Source: Hymenolepis diminuta (Eukaryota; Platyhelminthes; Cestoda; Cyclophyllidea; Hymenolepididae). Taken from it: a stretch of 64,000 nt of DNA. This document shows positions 39,401 through 47,975 of the stretch, piece by piece. Made by a program: the position numbers and the translations under genes. Every line of letters starts with the position of its first letter. Within the stretch, counting starts at the first letter, position 1. The stretch is taken from NCBI GenBank assembly GCA_900708905.1, contig CAADRB010000109.1, positions 147,246-211,245 on the forward strand, given 5' to 3'. Under the pieces are notes generated by a model. The model was not told the origin of the DNA. It did no database searches and worked only from the letters and a program-made list of their open reading frames with translations.

Positions 39401-39953
39401 AAATAAGACAAACAGTAGCGCATACAGCATGCACAAATTGTCACTCATTCATTTCATCTCCCTTCCTCTGGCTGCGAGAATATATCGAAAAGGATTGTGG
39501 GGAGGGGAAGGAGGGGGAGAGTGGACAAGTTGGGTAATTAGGCAACGGTGCGTTCCTTACTTCGTAATTCTCCAGGCGTGGCCTCGTAATTCGTGGATCC
39601 TCCAAACGCAGGCGGAGGACACGAAGTAGAACAAAGAGAGTGTGAGCGCAAGGGGATCGCGTGGAGGCAGGGCAAACGAGAGGTTGGTCCGAACAACTAC
39701 AACCTGGTGAATGCCCGCCCAAGGTCACTCGGAAACGCTGTCGTCTGGGCGATGAGCAACCCGCCATTTCCCACTGGCAATTGTTAATGGGGCTAGGATC
39801 AAGAATTATGAAAGCATTGGGAGCTGGTTGGTGAAGAAGGAGGAAGTTGGCTTGAAGTGCCCTGGCAACTTGCTCCTGGAGACTGGCCGATCGGTTGAAA
39901 GGAGTGGTGCCGGAGGAGCACCCCGACGGAAGAGTATCGTGACAGCCAATCAT
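11951..39953 (-). CDS. MAP3K1: MAP3K1/MEKK1 orthologue, full-length 12-exon gene
   Basis: Mitogen-activated protein kinase kinase kinase 1, a cytoplasmic Ser/Thr kinase that phosphorylates MAP2Ks of the JNK and ERK cascades; the family also has RING ubiquitin-ligase activity. My model joins 12 exons with all phases consistent: 4,665 nt, 1,554 residues, against about 1,512 in human. Domains in order: SWIM finger (C85, C87, C102, H104), C4HC3 RING/PHD-type finger (residues 376-428), helical ARM-like region (about 504-975), proline-rich and acidic linker (about 1,015-1,110), kinase domain (about 1,180-1,450), Ser-rich tail (1,451-1,554). Catalytic residues are all present: glycine loop GKGAF at 1190-1194, K1212, E1234, D1311 in HRDLK, D1330 in DFG, MAPE at 1358-1361. 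Domain order and several intron positions match the vertebrate gene. The start is the ATG at 39,953, directly preceded in frame by TAA. No lesion was seen. Confidence 0.93.
12474..12605 (-). CDS. MAP3K1: MEKK1 exon 11: kinase C-lobe
   Basis: Residues 1362-1405. [18 protein letters not shown] holds the conserved Asp of subdomain IX, then [10 protein letters not shown]. Acceptor AATTCCAG|GTACTG, donor TTTACG|GTGAGT, phase 0. Confidence 0.92.
12684..12826 (-). CDS. MAP3K1: MEKK1 exon 10: DFG and activation loop
   Basis: Residues 1314-1361. ANLLVDCTG, then [10 protein letters not shown] (D1330), a loop [21 protein letters not shown] close to the vertebrate GAGEFQGQLLGTIAFMAPE. The activation-loop Thr of GT is T1354. 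The flanking introns are 72 and 78 nt. Confidence 0.93.
12899..14081 (-). CDS. MAP3K1: MEKK1 exon 9: end of helical region, linker, kinase N-lobe
   Basis: Residues 920-1313 plus one base. It begins [16 protein letters not shown]. The linker has a poly-Pro run and a class II SH3-type motif PPIPPPRR at 1029-1036, then an acidic patch [10 protein letters not shown] at 1083-1092. The kinase domain starts near 1,180: [16 protein letters not shown] (K1212), [14 protein letters not shown] (E1234), [13 protein letters not shown] (D1311). Acceptor CGTTTTAG|GCT, donor GAAAG|GTAAGG. Confidence 0.93.
14382..14863 (-). CDS. MAP3K1: MEKK1 exon 8: helical region
   Basis: Residues 759-919. [13 protein letters not shown] and [13 protein letters not shown] parallel the vertebrate GVDYVLNCIL and GRLCLIDRLLLEF. 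Acceptor ATTTTAG|CCGAGG (phase 1), donor CGACTT|GTAAGC (phase 0). Confidence 0.85.
16266..16616 (-). other. Unassigned open frame inside MEKK1 intron 7
   Basis: A 116-codon frame that lacks an ATG start (it opens with GTG and is open for about 40 more nt upstream). It is richer in GC than the flanking intron and has one hydrophobic stretch, [20 protein letters not shown], long enough to cross a membrane. I do not recognise a family. The MEKK1 reading frame is complete without it, so it is not a needed exon. It may be chance. Confidence 0.15.
18655..18845 (-). mobile_element. Mariner-family transposase C-terminal fragment
   Basis: Read on minus, a frame ends at 18,655 with [20 protein letters not shown], the typical end of mariner-group transposases (Leu-x3-Trp-x2-Val, then NG-x-YF and the stop). 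It is preceded by [19 protein letters not shown]. An in-frame TGA just before MGLQRL shows decay. The catalytic core is not visible, so this is a 5'-truncated relic, distinct in sequence from copies A and B. Confidence 0.6.
21779..22148 (-). CDS. MAP3K1: MEKK1 exon 7: helical region with Ala/Ser insert
   Basis: Residues 636-758 plus one base. [20 protein letters not shown] matches vertebrate [20 protein letters not shown]. Between the helices lies a low-complexity Ala/Ser/Thr segment of about 45 residues that I do not recall from human MAP3K1. Acceptor AAATAG|TGTGCG directly follows an in-frame TAG, so the start is well fixed; donor AATG|GTAAGT. Confidence 0.88.
23600..23634. repeat. CT-rich microsatellite
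   Basis: Imperfect CT dinucleotide runs within MEKK1 intron 6. Confidence 0.9.
26840..26889. repeat. CCCCA/CCACC-type C-rich tract
   Basis: Clustered runs of three to four C separated by A or AT on plus, so the MEKK1 pre-mRNA carries G-runs of three to four. At least four such runs are closely spaced, meeting the usual pattern for an RNA G-quadruplex. Confidence 0.85.
27281..27320. repeat. GGT trinucleotide microsatellite
   Basis: Tandem GGT units interrupted by GAT, about 13 units, within MEKK1 intron 6. Confidence 0.95.
28600..28878 (-). CDS. MAP3K1: MEKK1 exon 6: helical (ARM-like) region
   Basis: Residues 543-635. [14 protein letters not shown] matches vertebrate SRNWNVREMALRRL, and [11 protein letters not shown] matches DPVYKVYVAAL, with a variable Ser-rich loop between them in both. 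Acceptor TTCCTCAG|GTT, donor TCTCTC|GTAAGT, phase 0. Confidence 0.88.
29153..29269 (-). CDS. MAP3K1: MEKK1 exon 5: short exon leading into helical region
   Basis: Residues 504-542, exactly 39 codons, phase 0 at both ends. Acceptor TTTTTAG|TTCTTC, donor AGGAAG|GTCAGA. Similarity to vertebrate MAP3K1 is weak here, but the exon keeps the frame and its end (LLARK, then VAMG of exon 6) fits the segment before the helical repeats. Confidence 0.7.
29270..30425 (-). other. MEKK1 intron 4 (1.2 kb)
   Basis: GT-AG intron. Nothing recognisable; a 64-codon minus frame at 29,470-29,664 has no family resemblance. Confidence 0.7.
30426..30703 (-). CDS. MAP3K1: MEKK1 exon 4: end of the RING/PHD-type finger
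   Basis: Residues 411-503. It starts [21 protein letters not shown], matching the vertebrate [20 protein letters not shown]; C425 and C428 are the last two zinc ligands. Acceptor TTGCCAG|GG, donor GAAGAG|GTATGT, phase 0. The remainder is Pro/Ala-rich. Confidence 0.87.
30704..33121 (-). other. MEKK1 intron 3 (2.4 kb)
   Basis: GT-AG intron that interrupts the RING Trp codon. A small GC-rich patch lies at 31,440-31,520 without coding support. Confidence 0.8.
33122..33426 (-). CDS. MAP3K1: MEKK1 exon 3: first half of the RING/PHD-type finger
   Basis: Residues 309-410 plus one base. The coding frame differs from the longest open frame at this place and is fixed by the phases on both sides. It carries CRLC (376, 379), C394, C399 and HQEC (404, 407), the first six zinc ligands. 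The donor T|GTATGT splits a Trp codon completed by GG of exon 4, giving CFAIW, the counterpart of CMSIW in human MAP3K1. Confidence 0.88.
35604..35640. repeat. CA dinucleotide microsatellite
   Basis: About 18 CA/TA units on plus, giving UG-rich RNA in MEKK1 intron 2. Confidence 0.95.
37092..37113. repeat. CT dinucleotide microsatellite
   Basis: About 11 TC/CT units in MEKK1 intron 2, about 240 nt downstream of exon 2 in gene direction. Confidence 0.95.
37353..37885 (-). CDS. MAP3K1: MEKK1 exon 2: post-SWIM basic segment and linker
   Basis: Residues 132-308 plus two bases of codon 309. It opens with [15 protein letters not shown], which continues LENYE from exon 1 exactly where the vertebrate protein has NFEVESLFQKY. 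The rest is Ser/Ala-rich and probably disordered. Acceptor TCTCAG|GTGG, donor GCAAG|GTACGT, phase 2. At 533 nt its loss would break the frame. Confidence 0.85.
37886..39560 (-). other. MEKK1 intron 1 (1.7 kb)
   Basis: GT-AG intron. It has a GT repeat at 39,352-39,383 and one unknown base (n) at 39,325 beside a C-run, probably an assembly uncertainty. Confidence 0.8.
39352..39383. repeat. GT dinucleotide microsatellite
   Basis: About 15 GT units with a few interruptions on plus, giving CA-rich RNA in MEKK1 intron 1. Confidence 0.95.
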
Positions 39954-39957
39954 TTAT
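39561..39957 (-). CDS. MAP3K1: MEKK1 exon 1: start codon and SWIM finger
   Basis: Residues 1-131. An acceptor (CAATTACAG with an upstream pyrimidine run) precedes ATAAATG, so a 5' UTR exon or a spliced leader probably joins here. The coding part begins at 39,953 and the donor is GAA|GTAAGG. The SWIM finger is CSC then PCAH with 14 residues between, followed by [15 protein letters not shown], very close to the family sequence. About 84 residues precede the finger, far fewer than in human MAP3K1. Confidence 0.88.
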
Positions 39958-42135
39958 CTGTAATTGCGTACAGAATACATTTAAATTAATGAGGGAAGGG
40001 AGAGATACTCCAGTTAGTACAAAGGGCCATTTGCCGAACAAATTTCCGATATCTGGGTCCGATTATGGTTAGGGGATTCACAGACGTAAGCAGATATTCA
40101 TCATGTGATGCATAATAAAGAAGCAAACTTTTCAAAGTAATGCCAATGGAAGTGTCATAGGAATATCTATTCTGAGAAAGGATTAGGCTGGGGAAACTGT
40201 CACTGACTAGTTGAATAAAGGCAATAAGAGCATACATGTAGCACAACTCAAATCAAATGAAATGCTTAGAGATTTCTTTTAAGTATACATTCCAAAAACT
40301 TACGTAATCTAATCATAGGAGAGAAGAAAATGGGAAGAATGACTAAAAAAAAATAATAAATATTAAAAGCCAAGGTAATCAGAGAAACTTTATGAATAAG
40401 TATCGGTAATAAAACATGCAGAAATGATCAAATAGTAAAATAAGATATGGTAAAAAAAGCAAAGATTTGTGGATAAAAAACACAGTAATTATAAAATTTT
40501 TCATCCTAAAGCAGAAAAATTAATAATAATTAAGAATATTATTTACATAAAAGCGAAATATGACGAATTTAACGCAAAAATATTGCAAGATACAATTGAA
40601 TGAAGTAATAATAATATAATATTAATTTATAAAATAATCATCCTATTTAGGGATCTTATACGGATTTCAATTTAAAAATACTAATAAATATCAGTATACT
40701 CCAAATATTTACTGCCATTTGAACATGCTTTAAAAAATTAGAAAAGCTGAATAAACTTATTATAAGGAAAAATCTTTAAATTCACCAAACTATCAAAAGA
40801 GAACTGAAGGTATTAAAGAGAAATACCTGCTTAACACCTATAATTTCCACTCCTTTTTACAAAAATTGGCAAGAACCAGCGAATTGCAACCACAAAGTAA
40901 CAGTTAATAAATGCGCATATCACAAATAAAGGTCATAAACCTATTATTGAAGAAAGGTAAAACAAATATTTGTTCAAATATTGTATTAATTAAATGCCAG
41001 TTTTATGTTCACAATAAATTTATGAACATTTTTTATTCAAATGCGTTTTAATTTAAATTTATTTTTTATTTATTTAATTTTTATTGATTTCGTTGTTGTT
41101 TGCCGTCCTTTATCTCCCTAACATAATTTTGAGGCTCAGTAAATAAATTTGGGTATATTAATTATTAAAAATACTCGTGTTTAAATTAGCTCAACTATAT
41201 ATCTCATAAATTCTTCGTTACTTTTCTCACATTCTATTTATATCTTTGATGACGCTTTTGCCTACGATATTGATTCAAATATTTTGATTTTATTAGTTTT
41301 TTAAGATTGTATTTATTGAGCATAATTTATTTCCCTAGAGTATTTTTTAAATGTCTACTGACGCTTACGCAGTTGATTTATAGCTCTGAGAATCCTAATA
41401 TTCCCGTTGTTCTGCATATTTTTCATCCTTCGGCTTTTTAACGATTTATCAACTCCTTCTTCCACACCTGGCTATATAGTACCTGCATCATGAGCTTTAC
41501 TCTCCCAGTTAGACATGTTGTCATTTTGCCGTTCGTAAACCTGGCTTCTTTCCCCTGGTCTTTCATATATAAGTAATATCCACGTACAGTTCACAAGCAC
41601 TGCAGTTGGCCTCTCACCTTTTTATTGGCGAACAAGCTAGAAATCGAAGCTGGCATTTTCACCAGTTCTCTAAAAATACCATCTAATTTCCACATCGCAA
41701 GAAACCTGGATGAAACTGTACTTCTCCCCAACTTGGCATCAAATTTCTAGAAAACAATATCCCCTGCAGCTGTTAAGTACTTAGACTCCGTAAATAAAAA
41801 ATAATCGAGATCACCTAGAAAACATTGCGTACGATTGATAATCTAGTCCCACATGAACGGTTACCGATTTCAACTAACAACAACCTAGTTAGCTGACCAT
41901 GATTTAATCTTAAGCTAGAACAAAACAAAAATTACCAAGGTTAAAAGAATGAAGTAAAAAAAGTAAAATCGTCAGCTATATTATGATGCAGACTGACTAG
42001 GCACTTTAAGCGTCAATTTCAAAGCAGATAATAAATAAAAGGAAGAAAAGTACACATAATTAGTTATATACAAGTGAAGGGAAGGAAGACCCGACTAGTT
42101 TAGGGCACATGAGGGAGGGAAAATGACGGTAGAAA
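39958..42135. other. Intergenic stretch between MEKK1 and SH3BP5-like gene
   Basis: About 2.2 kb, very AT-rich at 40.3-41.4 kb. It must hold the SH3BP5-like 3' UTR and the MEKK1 5' region. AATAAA on minus (plus TTTATT at 41,621-41,626) is one possible end signal. No further exon seen. Confidence 0.6.
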
Positions 42136-42237
42136 TCAGAGACTCTGACTACGAGAATGTTGAGGCCTCACTTCCACCGACAGTAAATCTGTCTGTTCGC
42201 CTTTTGTCCGCATTGTCAAACTACATGACTCCAGGTT
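42136..42237 (-). CDS. SH3BP5: SH3BP5-like exon 7: C-terminus
   Basis: Thirty-three codons and the TGA stop at 42,136, following an 81 nt intron with acceptor CCTCTTAG|AACCTG. The segment LESCSLTMRTKGEQTDLL has no strong match in human, but phase and acceptor are good. Confidence 0.75.
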   Translation of the reverse strand, partial: NLESCSLTMRTKGEQTDLLSVEVRPQHSRSQSL

Positions 42238-45200
42238 CTAAGAGGGGGAAATGACAATTGCAATCACATCCGAATAATTGCATACAAAAGGAGAGGAGGA
42301 GGGAGAGAAGGTGCTTACCGAAGTCAATTCGGAGATGAGACGCTTGCCGCCAGATTTTCGAAGAGTTGAAGGGACTCGGATAAAGTCCAATGCGTTATCC
42401 CCCTCCTCGGCCTCAGTATCAGTGTCATCTTGTCCGGGGGGCGTACGACGAGGGGAGCTAGGAATGGAGAGGGAAGTGCCCGCTTCAGCAGGTGTCACCT
42501 CAGAGGAACAAGAATCATCGGCGCCCACTCCACGGAGGCGTGGAGAGGTGGGAGGAGAGTTAAGCCAATGACCTAGTCGACGCGACTCGTGAATTCGATT
42601 TGATATCGCCTCCAGACTATCCATTGTCTGCGAATACAACTTCTTCGCTGACTTCACCTCTGCTGTCAATCGATCTATCCCTGCCTTCGCCTCCTGATGA
42701 AGTAGGAGAGGGTCAATCGAAATACAAAAAACTAGCCATTACTCATAATCAGGGTGTTGGCAGAAGTAAGCATGAATTAACCCTTTGTGACCCTTAGTCC
42801 TAAATCAGACATGGAGAACTACAGAGAAAAGAGGCTAATAAAATTTAATGCTGCCGAAATATCACACTGGTAAGAATAAATGCTTACTAGCATTAGGGAA
42901 ATTCCACTGCATACTAACAAACGCTTCACTTCTCTCTCGCTTTATGCATTTCGGCATTACGCAGAAGTGCCCCAACACAGTCGTTGGTACATACAAAAAT
43001 GCCGAGGAAATTTTACCACTGACATTAAGTAATGTGGGTTCATTCGGATCTTAATAATTTGATGATGATTTGTCAAATAGATTGAATAGATGATTACAAA
43101 GTGGTCTTTTATATAGAGTCAATCAAAGCTGCAGTGATGAGCTAGCTTTGTATTGAGCTTATATGATCTTTTTGGTAAATTCTGAGCAATAGAAAAGATC
43201 CACAGTCAGTGTGGGTCAGGTTTTTTTCTCTTCTCATTAATTGTGTAAGCGTTAGCGTCATTGAAATCAAAGTGACAATCGCGTGGCATCAACCAAAGTG
43301 CACCTTTTCGTCGTTGCGCAGTTCGCAGAAAAAAGTACAAAGGAAAAAGACGAAGGCGAATCTCGAACTAAAATAGGAATAAGATCGATGTGATCTTCAA
43401 GGCAGACAAGTGATTAAGCTGACCCTCCGTGGAAGGATTTACGAAATTGAAGGATTACATACTCATTATGGAGGTGAAATTACGTTGGTTTATAATCCAA
43501 AATGAATTCACCAAGTATTGGTGAATGAATTTGGCAAAAATCCGTAGGGAATAAATTGGGACGGTCGCATAAGATATCTGCAGATAACCCCTCAATGATA
43601 ACGAACAGGCACTCTGACAAAGTCGTCTTTAGATCACATAGAACTGCACATTGAAATATTTATTGATTGTACTGATAGATCCAGAGCCACTAAGTGAATC
43701 AGTCTTCAATAAAAGGTCATGCTCATCCAGGCTATGAAATAAGTAAATTATTCCCAGAGATTGAGTGAATCAGACAGGGTACAAGGGTCACGAGAGAAAA
43801 CTCACGTCAATATGATCAGGATAGGAATGAGAGGAGAAAATGAGAACTCACGTTTTCAGCAGTCTCATTCTATCACGTCCGTATGTAACTCGTGGATAGT
43901 AAAAAACGAAACAACGTGCTTGACGCCTAATGACAGAAAATGACCGCTGCTCCTGACAAGATCTTAACCACATTTGATTAAATTTAAATAACTTCAAAAC
44001 CATAGAAGACTAATGGTAATTTAAAAGGGCAACATTGAGCCCAGTTTTGACAGACTAAATCCAATCAAAGATTATTTATGAACAGGAGCAAAAAGAAGGG
44101 ATTTTTCAAATATGCATCGAGTATCAAATCGAACCGAAAACGGTTCACAGACGGCGAACCGCGGCTGACGGCTCTATCACATGATTGATCGGGAGGGGTT
44201 AAAAAACAACACGTAGGCAGATATGGGTTGTTTTTTGTCATTTGACTTAACTTGACAAATGGGTAATTGGATAAGTCGTATTTGCTATTTTAATCCTACG
44301 CGAGAAATTTAAAAATTCTTCTGTTGCCATAAAATCCATAATTAAACGGGCTTCTTATTTAGTATTACAATTTCTAAACTTCGAATACTTCCACAGTGAA
44401 AACTCATAAGAAGCCCAATTTTTCGTTAGGATTTCAAGTGATTTATTTAAAGGTGTGTAACAGACAACTTAGAGGGAGGTATGACATATCGCTACAGAAC
44501 AACATGAAAAAAGTTCAATAAAATACAAAAATATATACCGCATCACACTGCAGGATTTAATAGTCTCCGTATCTGACGTTTAGAAGTGGAAAGGACTAAA
44601 CGAAATTAAGCCAGCCAAGGAAAAGTAGTTAAATAATGAATTTAGAGAGGAAAATTGTAAAAAGTCCAGACGAACTTCCAGTGGAATCTGGACCGAAAAG
44701 GAAAACGAAGGGGAGGAGGGAGTGTGGCTTCAATTATCACTTATGGCTACCACAATACACTCAAGCGCCCCTATAAAGATTACTTAGGTGGAAGATTAAA
44801 AATGGAAGAGGGGGGAATCGTTGCCTTTGAGCCATCATCAAATCATACGCAAACAGAGGGGCACGAGAAAAAAAGCAAATGCCAAACCCCGCAAAATGTG
44901 ATTGGTCCTCATACTCGTGGAACGCGGTGTTCCGAAGGTCACCCGTGACATTCAAATGTTTGTTTTTCTCCCTCAAGTTTTTATGGCATATGATACCAGA
45001 ATTCACGAGAAGTAAATCATATGATTTTGCTCAAGGAACAAAAATGTGACGAATACTCATGACGTTTTATAAACGTGCCAAAAGATATGAAGGGACCATT
45101 AACCAATATTTGATCTATCCTATCATTTAATCACTGATATATAAAGAAAAGAGATATAAATTAATTTGATAGACAAAAAAACAATTTTAAAAAGCAGTCC

Positions 45201-47975
45201 CACCTACTAAATCAGGCAGATCAAACGCCAAGGTAGACCTTCTATTACAACTATTTAATGCAGACTCTGTAACAGGGCCATAACAATGATTGCGTCTGGA
45301 GTTATTGTGTTTGGAAACAAAATTACAATGCGTTAGAGAAACAATCTGACATTAAAAGTCATTAATAGAAGAACTCAGGTATGAAGAGACAGGACTACTA
45401 ACGGGTTTATATAAAGGATACCGCGGCGCTTGTTCACAGACGGAAGACTCCATTAACAACCAAATTTTATAAAACAGTCAATATTTAAGAGGACAAATGT
45501 GGACTCGAGATCTATCGGAGCATAACCCAACCACTTGATCGTATATCATGGACGTCACATTAAACATTACCACACCCGATCTTAGCAGTTCGATATAACG
45601 ACACAATTTTTAATGCCCACGAACGTGTGTCTTTAGAGTTAGTTTAGTCAAATCCGGATTGCAGTACATTAAACTAGCATATAGCCGTGGTGACCAGAGC
45701 TCTACATTTATAAAGTTACTTCGTGTAATGGTAGAATTTAATTAGCCGAAGAATAAATAATTGCTCTCATTAGACACCATTTAATGTCACGCCACCCCTT
45801 AAAGGTCACATTTTAGAAAATATGGCCATATTCACAGTTTGCACCCTCTTGACTTTCTCATTTATCGCATCGGTGTAGTGAGGATTGTCCTAATGGGAAC
45901 ATTTAACCACATTTCAAGCGGTCAACAAACACTAAGCATAGAGGCTGATTCATAGGCCCCGTATAGAGTTTAAAATTCAGCCCTTGTCGAAAATTGCTGA
46001 TAATAACTGTTGATAGCGATTGGTGAGCGTTGAAGACGGCAAAAGTAGAGTCAAGCGACTACCTCTATACGTATGTGCAAGAACGCCTGTGCATTTCAGC
46101 AGATCGCAGGCTCTGCGCACACGATGCGATACAAATGAAGGGCATGACATTAAAATCAACGAGACTAACAGGCGCTACACTACAATTCTGACGCCCTCTC
46201 CGCTGAATTTGTGAAATACCCAGACAGACATTCACAGAAACATTTATTGTATTTATACCGAACAGACCCCTTAAAAATCCACTTACAGACAGATAAATAA
46301 AGACTTGCAGCAGTGCTAGCTATCTTGTGGAAATATTTAATGAATAAGATAATCCAATCCTAGAAACCAATACCTAAAATTATGAAGGGTTAGCCATGTT
46401 TGTATGGCAACTATTAAGGGTAAAATATGATTTAAATACAGAAAACAATAGTGAAGAGATACTCACCTCCATTCTTTTATTGAAAGAAGCCTGCAGGTTG
46501 AAGTAGACCCTAAAGAAAAAGGAAAATTTAACACCTGAAGGGGACATTAGAATATACAACTGTGAAAAATTGAAATGTGCAGCAAAAGGCCACAATCCAG
46601 CAAGTGACGCCCTAGGAATAAAATGCGTCACTTCATTCAAGTGATTAATTGAAATGGATCGATAAAGAAAAGTTCCATCAATCAAAACGCATCTCACGAA
46701 TAAGTAGGGATTATTTTTAAATGAGAAGTAAATTGACATGGCTAAAAATCCTCATTTTTAGACTGTTGAAGCGCAATCTTGAATGAGAAAAAAAGAAAGG
46801 ATATTTCATTTCAATGTCACAGAAAATGTCACGTGGCGATATAAGGGCCAATAATTTGTTTTCTTCTCTTAGAGTGAATGATTCACTATTTCTATAGCCA
46901 AATACTTCCCATACAACATGGCCTGTTTTTACAATTCCAGCATGATTTGATTTTGTATGATTTCCAAAATATCTCAGTTGAATTTGTCCGTGAGAACTCA
47001 AAGTAACAATTCCTTACATCCTTTCCTCCATCTCCCTCAGTATTGAAAATTATTTGAAACTGAAGGATAATAAAAGACGATTTAACTTATCTACATCAGT
47101 GACCATAAACATTTCGGTAATTGATTGTATATTTGGAATAAATTCATGAATTTTGCAATATGTTAGTCGAGCATGCTGTGTCAGAAAACTATTTAAGATG
47201 ACCGAAAGGACCGTCCGTGAGATAAATCACAAATGGAATAACGAATGGTAGCTAATCAATTCATTGGAAGAGAAAATTATATTAATGTCATGCACAAAAC
47301 TCACTGAGATTTTCGGATAGCCAAAGAGGCAAAACTTCGATGTTGACTTATGTCAGAATCAACGACAGAGCATTGACTGAGAATCTCGGCGTGTTTAGAC
47401 TTCAGGTTAGCCAGAGCCAATTTTATGGAATTCACCTGGAAAACATATACACGCGCCATGAGTACTGACATATTGAAAATATTCGACAATGTATCACATC
47501 AAAATGCACCTTTTGAATGGCGTTACTAACAGCCTCCAATTCCGACTCATCACCCACATTGAATTTAGCGAGGTCGACGTTGTAGTAATTTAACACATCC
47601 TTCGCCTCGTCATATTCAGTCGAAGCAGCAATAAAGGCTTCGGTGTTCTTCTGCAATTCAGTCAGCAATTTCTTCTTCTTCGCTTGGAGTTCATGATAGG
47701 GTCGGGCTTTTTCAATGCTTGATTTTAACCGCTTGGAATAAGCAGACAAAGTTTTACTAGTTTCCGCAAGAAGGGCTTGATAATCCTTTCGAGCTTTCTA
47801 AAAACATTAAGGATATTTATCTATACTTACATCAAGACTAGCGCTATTTTTATTGATAAGGGAAGAAGCGTGATTCAATGTATTCAAGCGGGCCTGAAGA
47901 GTATTACACAAGTAACCAGCATACCTGAACATTTTCTGTTATGACAGCAGGAATGATATCGTTTTCAGAATCCAT
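42136..47975 (-). CDS. SH3BP5: SH3BP5 (SAB)-like protein, complete 7-exon gene
   Basis: SH3-domain-binding protein 5 family. Known roles are guanine exchange factor for Rab11 through its long coiled coil, and JNK docking at the mitochondrial outer membrane (SAB). The model has seven exons in phase, 1,053 nt, 350 residues (human SH3BP5 455, SH3BP5L 393). Diagnostic segments: SSIEKARPYHELQAKKKKL (human GKAVEDSKPYWEARRVARQ), RKSQVYFNLQASFNKRME (human NKSKPYFELKAKYYVQLE) and LEAISNRIHESRR (human LEMISDEIHERRR) at about 219-231. Residues 18-230 are almost all helical and heptad-like; the rest is Ser/Pro/Glu-rich and probably disordered. A clear JNK docking motif (basic pair then Leu-x-Leu) is not evident. 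It lies on the same strand as MEKK1 and upstream of it. Confidence 0.9.
42319..42693 (-). CDS. SH3BP5: SH3BP5-like exon 6: end of coiled coil, Ser/Pro region
   Basis: Residues 193-317. It opens EAKAGIDRLTAEVKSAKKLY and continues to RIHESRR, then a disordered tail with SIPSSPRRTPPG and an acidic DDTDTEAEEGD. Acceptor TTCATCAG|GAGG, donor ACTTCG|GTAAGC. Confidence 0.88.
42694..46466 (-). other. SH3BP5-like intron 5 (3.8 kb)
   Basis: GT-AG intron, no other gene seen. Confidence 0.8.
46467..46509 (-). CDS. SH3BP5: SH3BP5-like exon 5 (43 nt)
   Basis: Encodes the end of Q178 and VYFNLQASFNKRME. The very short exon is fixed by phase on both sides and by the match to PYFELKAKYYVQLE. Acceptor TTCTTTAG|GGTC, donor ATGGAG|GTGAGT. 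Confidence 0.87.
46510..47304 (-). other. SH3BP5-like intron 4 (0.8 kb)
   Basis: GT-AG intron. A 94-codon open frame at 46,717-47,001 on minus has no recognisable features and is not needed for the gene model. Confidence 0.75.
47305..47435 (-). CDS. SH3BP5: SH3BP5-like exon 4: coiled coil
   Basis: Residues 135-177 plus two bases. It ends FASLAIRKSQ across the junction, matching the INKSKPYF region of human. Acceptor TTTTCCAG|GTGAAT, donor TCTCA|GTGAGT. Confidence 0.87.
47510..47797 (-). CDS. SH3BP5: SH3BP5-like exon 3: main coiled coil
   Basis: Ninety-six codons, residues 39-134. It carries the KARPYHELQAKKKKL segment. Acceptor TGTTTTTAG|AAAG; donor CAAAAG|GTGCAT is weaker than the rest but keeps the frame. 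Confidence 0.87.
47831..47893 (-). CDS. SH3BP5: SH3BP5-like exon 2
   Basis: Twenty-one codons, ARLNTLNHASSLINKN and so on, parallel to human LEKLNQSTDDINRRE. The introns on either side are 31 nt and 33 nt. Confidence 0.85.
47925..47975 (-). CDS. SH3BP5: SH3BP5-like exon 1
   Basis: Seventeen codons, MDSENDIIPAVITENVQ. The ATG at 47,975 is chosen because it continues in frame through two micro-introns; another ATG four bases upstream is out of frame. Donor GTTCAG|GTATGC. Confidence 0.8.

Noticed and set aside
42278..42571. 97-codon plus-strand frame
   Set aside because: Antisense shadow of SH3BP5-like exon 6.
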